Shown: positions 62,809 to 64,000 of the stretch, piece by piece
How positions within the stretch are numbered: the stretch's first letter is position 1
Layout: each line of letters starts with the position of its first letter
Source of the DNA: Gammaproteobacteria bacterium
Lineage (GTDB): Bacteria > Pseudomonadota > Gammaproteobacteria > Steroidobacterales > Steroidobacteraceae
NCBI GenBank assembly: GCA_017577615.1
Contig: PKRE01000008.1
Location: forward strand, 62,001 to 126,000
Direction of reading: 5' to 3'
DNA: 64,000 nt
Notes under the pieces: model-generated
The model's database searches: none
Seen by the model: the letters and a program-made list of their open reading frames with translations, nothing else
Told to the model about the DNA's origin: nothing
Program-made: the position numbers and the translations under genes

Positions 62809-63583
62809 AATGTTTTAAAAGACCCTCCCACGCACAGGTGGGAGGGAACGAGACTGTTCCTCAGGGGGAATCGCGGAACAGCGCAAACATTGTAGAGGCC
62901 AACCCGTTACGAGTCAGTCGAGCGAAGGTTACGTCGCGGTCGTGACGAGCACATTACGGTCTAGCACCTATATGCCGCGGTCTGTCAACGCTGTCTCAAG
63001 CGCGCCGCCGTGGTGTGATCAACACAGGCCACGGGATTTGTTGGAGAGGTGCAACGACAAGCCGTTCATATTTCTGCGCACAACGCCGTGCTCCAAAAGC
63101 GTTTGAGGCTTGCGCCCGAAAAGTGTCTCGATCTCGCCACGACACGACCGAGCAATTGCGGCACGCACGGGCTGTGGGCGCACAAGCACGCTGTTTACGT
63201 CGCCTCAGCCCAAGCGAGCCCCCAGCCAGCGTCCATGCTGAGCACCTAGCGGGCAGCACGGCGGTCAGCCTGGGACGCACCGACGCCTTGCAGGCGCGTC
63301 GCGTGCAACAGACTTTTCACGCACTCCTAACCGAATTGCTACCGACTTGCGGCGCTGAACGATGAATAATGCGGGCCACTGTTGAGGATTGGAAGAATGC
63401 ACCGCCGGTTTCGCCCTGCATTGTCGCCAAGCATGCCTGCCTACAACCACGCACGCGCTCACCGCCGCGCGTTGTGGTTGGACACAGTCCGTGGCAAGTG
63501 GCACGCTCAGCTCTTGCGTGCAATGCACGCAGCAACCGACGCCTGGCCCCACGCTGCGCAGAGCATCTGCCGAAACATAGCGC
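62809..63583. other. Gene-poor stretch
   Basis: About 775 bp with no convincing gene. Frames here show arginine/serine-rich shadow-like composition. A frame at 63397-63594 (MHRRFRPALSPS...) has a start with a weak ribosome site and is left out. The hairpin at 62823-62846 is its only clear structure. Confidence 0.45.
62823..62846 (-). terminator. Hairpin with U-rich tail on the minus strand
   Basis: CCCTCCCAC/GTGGGAGGG (62823-62831 with 62838-62846), 6-nt loop. On the minus strand the hairpin is followed by TCTTTT, so it could end a leftward transcript, but no gene upstream on that strand in 62850-63580 is convincing. Confidence 0.5.
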
Positions 63584-63805
63584 TCAACCGATGAGCGACG
63601 ACGATATCAAGTAAAGAAATACAGTGGCGAGCGCACCGACTGCCAGCAGCTTGAGGAGAATGCCGATGCTGAGCTCGGGAGCGGATCGACCGCGTTCGCC
63701 GGACTCGAAGCGCTCGAGCTCAGCGGCTTCCAGGCGCAGCTTGCGTACATGGCCGCACACGGAGACTCGGTGAGACTCGGCACGGTTCGCGTGGACCAGC
63801 GTCAT
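63584..63805 (-). CDS. Small single-helix membrane protein
   Basis: About 73 residues from ATG 63805 (GGAGG five bases upstream) with an acidic region LEAAELERFESGERGR and one C-terminal membrane helix (LKLLAVGALATVFLYLISSSL). Family not recognised. The length fits a tail-anchored small protein. Confidence 0.6.
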   Translation of the reverse strand: MTLVHANRAESHRVSVCGHVRKLRLEAAELERFESGERGRSAPELSIGILLKLLAVGALATVFLYLISSSLIG

Positions 63806-63881
63806 ACGATCCTCCGCTGTTGACAACCAAACGGACGGCAAGTTTAGCTTGCACCAACCCGCAATGCGGTTGCAAAGCGAT

Positions 63882-64000
63882 CAGTCCACCACGAGCTTGT
63901 AGCCCGCTCCCGGCGCTGTTTGCAATATCTGCGGGTTGGACGGATCGACCTCGATCTTCTGGCGCAAGCGATGCACGAGCTGCTTCAAGAGCTGGCGGTC
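63882..64000 (-). CDS. C-terminal end of an OmpR/PhoB-type response regulator (partial)
   Basis: The reverse reading gives LVHRLRQKIEVDPSNPQIL followed by QTAPGAGYKLV and a stop at 63882. This is the wing-helix end of an OmpR-family DNA-binding domain (normal form VRRLRQKIE...VRGVGYRL). The rest lies outside the window. Confidence 0.8.

Noticed and set aside
63015..63594. Several short frames in the gene-poor stretch
   Set aside because: No domain, weak starts and mutually conflicting frames; 63397-63594 is the least bad but not supported.
1..64000. CRISPR arrays, tRNA/rRNA genes and insertion sequences
   Set aside because: No regularly spaced repeats, cloverleaf or rRNA-like sequence or transposase motif found by eye.

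Overview
The window is ordinary chromosomal DNA of a high-GC, Gram-negative gammaproteobacterium. Outer-membrane and lipoprotein biogenesis genes (YdbH, YdbL, OpgG), a Dps protein, dadA/alr with an Lrp-type regulator, LacI and CRP-type operators and RsuA/RsmC-like rRNA modifiers all fit a soil or water organism near the Steroidobacter/Nevskia/Xanthomonas branch. That placement is inference from gene content. I found no rRNA, tRNA, transposase, phage gene or CRISPR array.

Layout. 1-3000: envelope lipid-bridge genes (YnbE/YdbL-like fusion, YdbH). 3000-7000: a GH3 glucosidase lipoprotein with its LacI-type regulator. 7000-15000: an EF-G paralogue, a membrane-anchored response-regulator hybrid, a YheT hydrolase, a GDPD plus FGGY-kinase pair and a bactofilin. 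15000-22400: a two-subunit M16 protease, an HD protein behind a perfect CRP-type site, an MgtC/DUF4010 membrane protein, an SDR and an M15 peptidase. 22500-30300: a GGDEF/EAL protein, a DUF819 transporter-like protein and a lipid-linked sugar-transfer pair (GT2 plus ArnT-like). 30300-34000: DUF2058, a borosin-type N-methyltransferase relative, RsuA and an RsmC-like enzyme. 34000-41600: carbohydrate esterase, TPR proteins, an exported methyltransferase-fold lipoprotein and a lipase-like lipoprotein. 41600-44000: exonuclease III next to an SRAP protein, then two small genes. 44000-46100: asd behind a transcription-attenuation leader. 46100-50700: a PqaA-like protein, an outer-membrane protein and an old yellow enzyme. 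50650-53800: D-/L-alanine catabolism (dadA, alr, lrp-type regulator). 53900-57500: Dps, a single-domain response regulator, OpgG and an iron/2OG-oxygenase-like protein. 57500-60000: the DUF2157-DUF4401-GDYXXLXY membrane operon. 60000-64000: SUFU, DoxX, EF-hand and DUF4168 proteins, a gene-poor stretch, and the end of an OmpR-type regulator cut by the window edge.

The most interesting items are: (1) a 26-codon leader peptide rich in aspartate-family amino acids, with mutually exclusive hairpins and an intrinsic terminator, in front of asd; (2) an apparently orphan methyltransferase with the borosin signature but altered catalytic-region residues; (3) a receiver domain fused through a membrane helix to a periplasmic domain; (4) a YnbE/YdbL-like fusion with a fossil internal signal peptide; and (5) an unassigned structured transcript end near 15166-15262.
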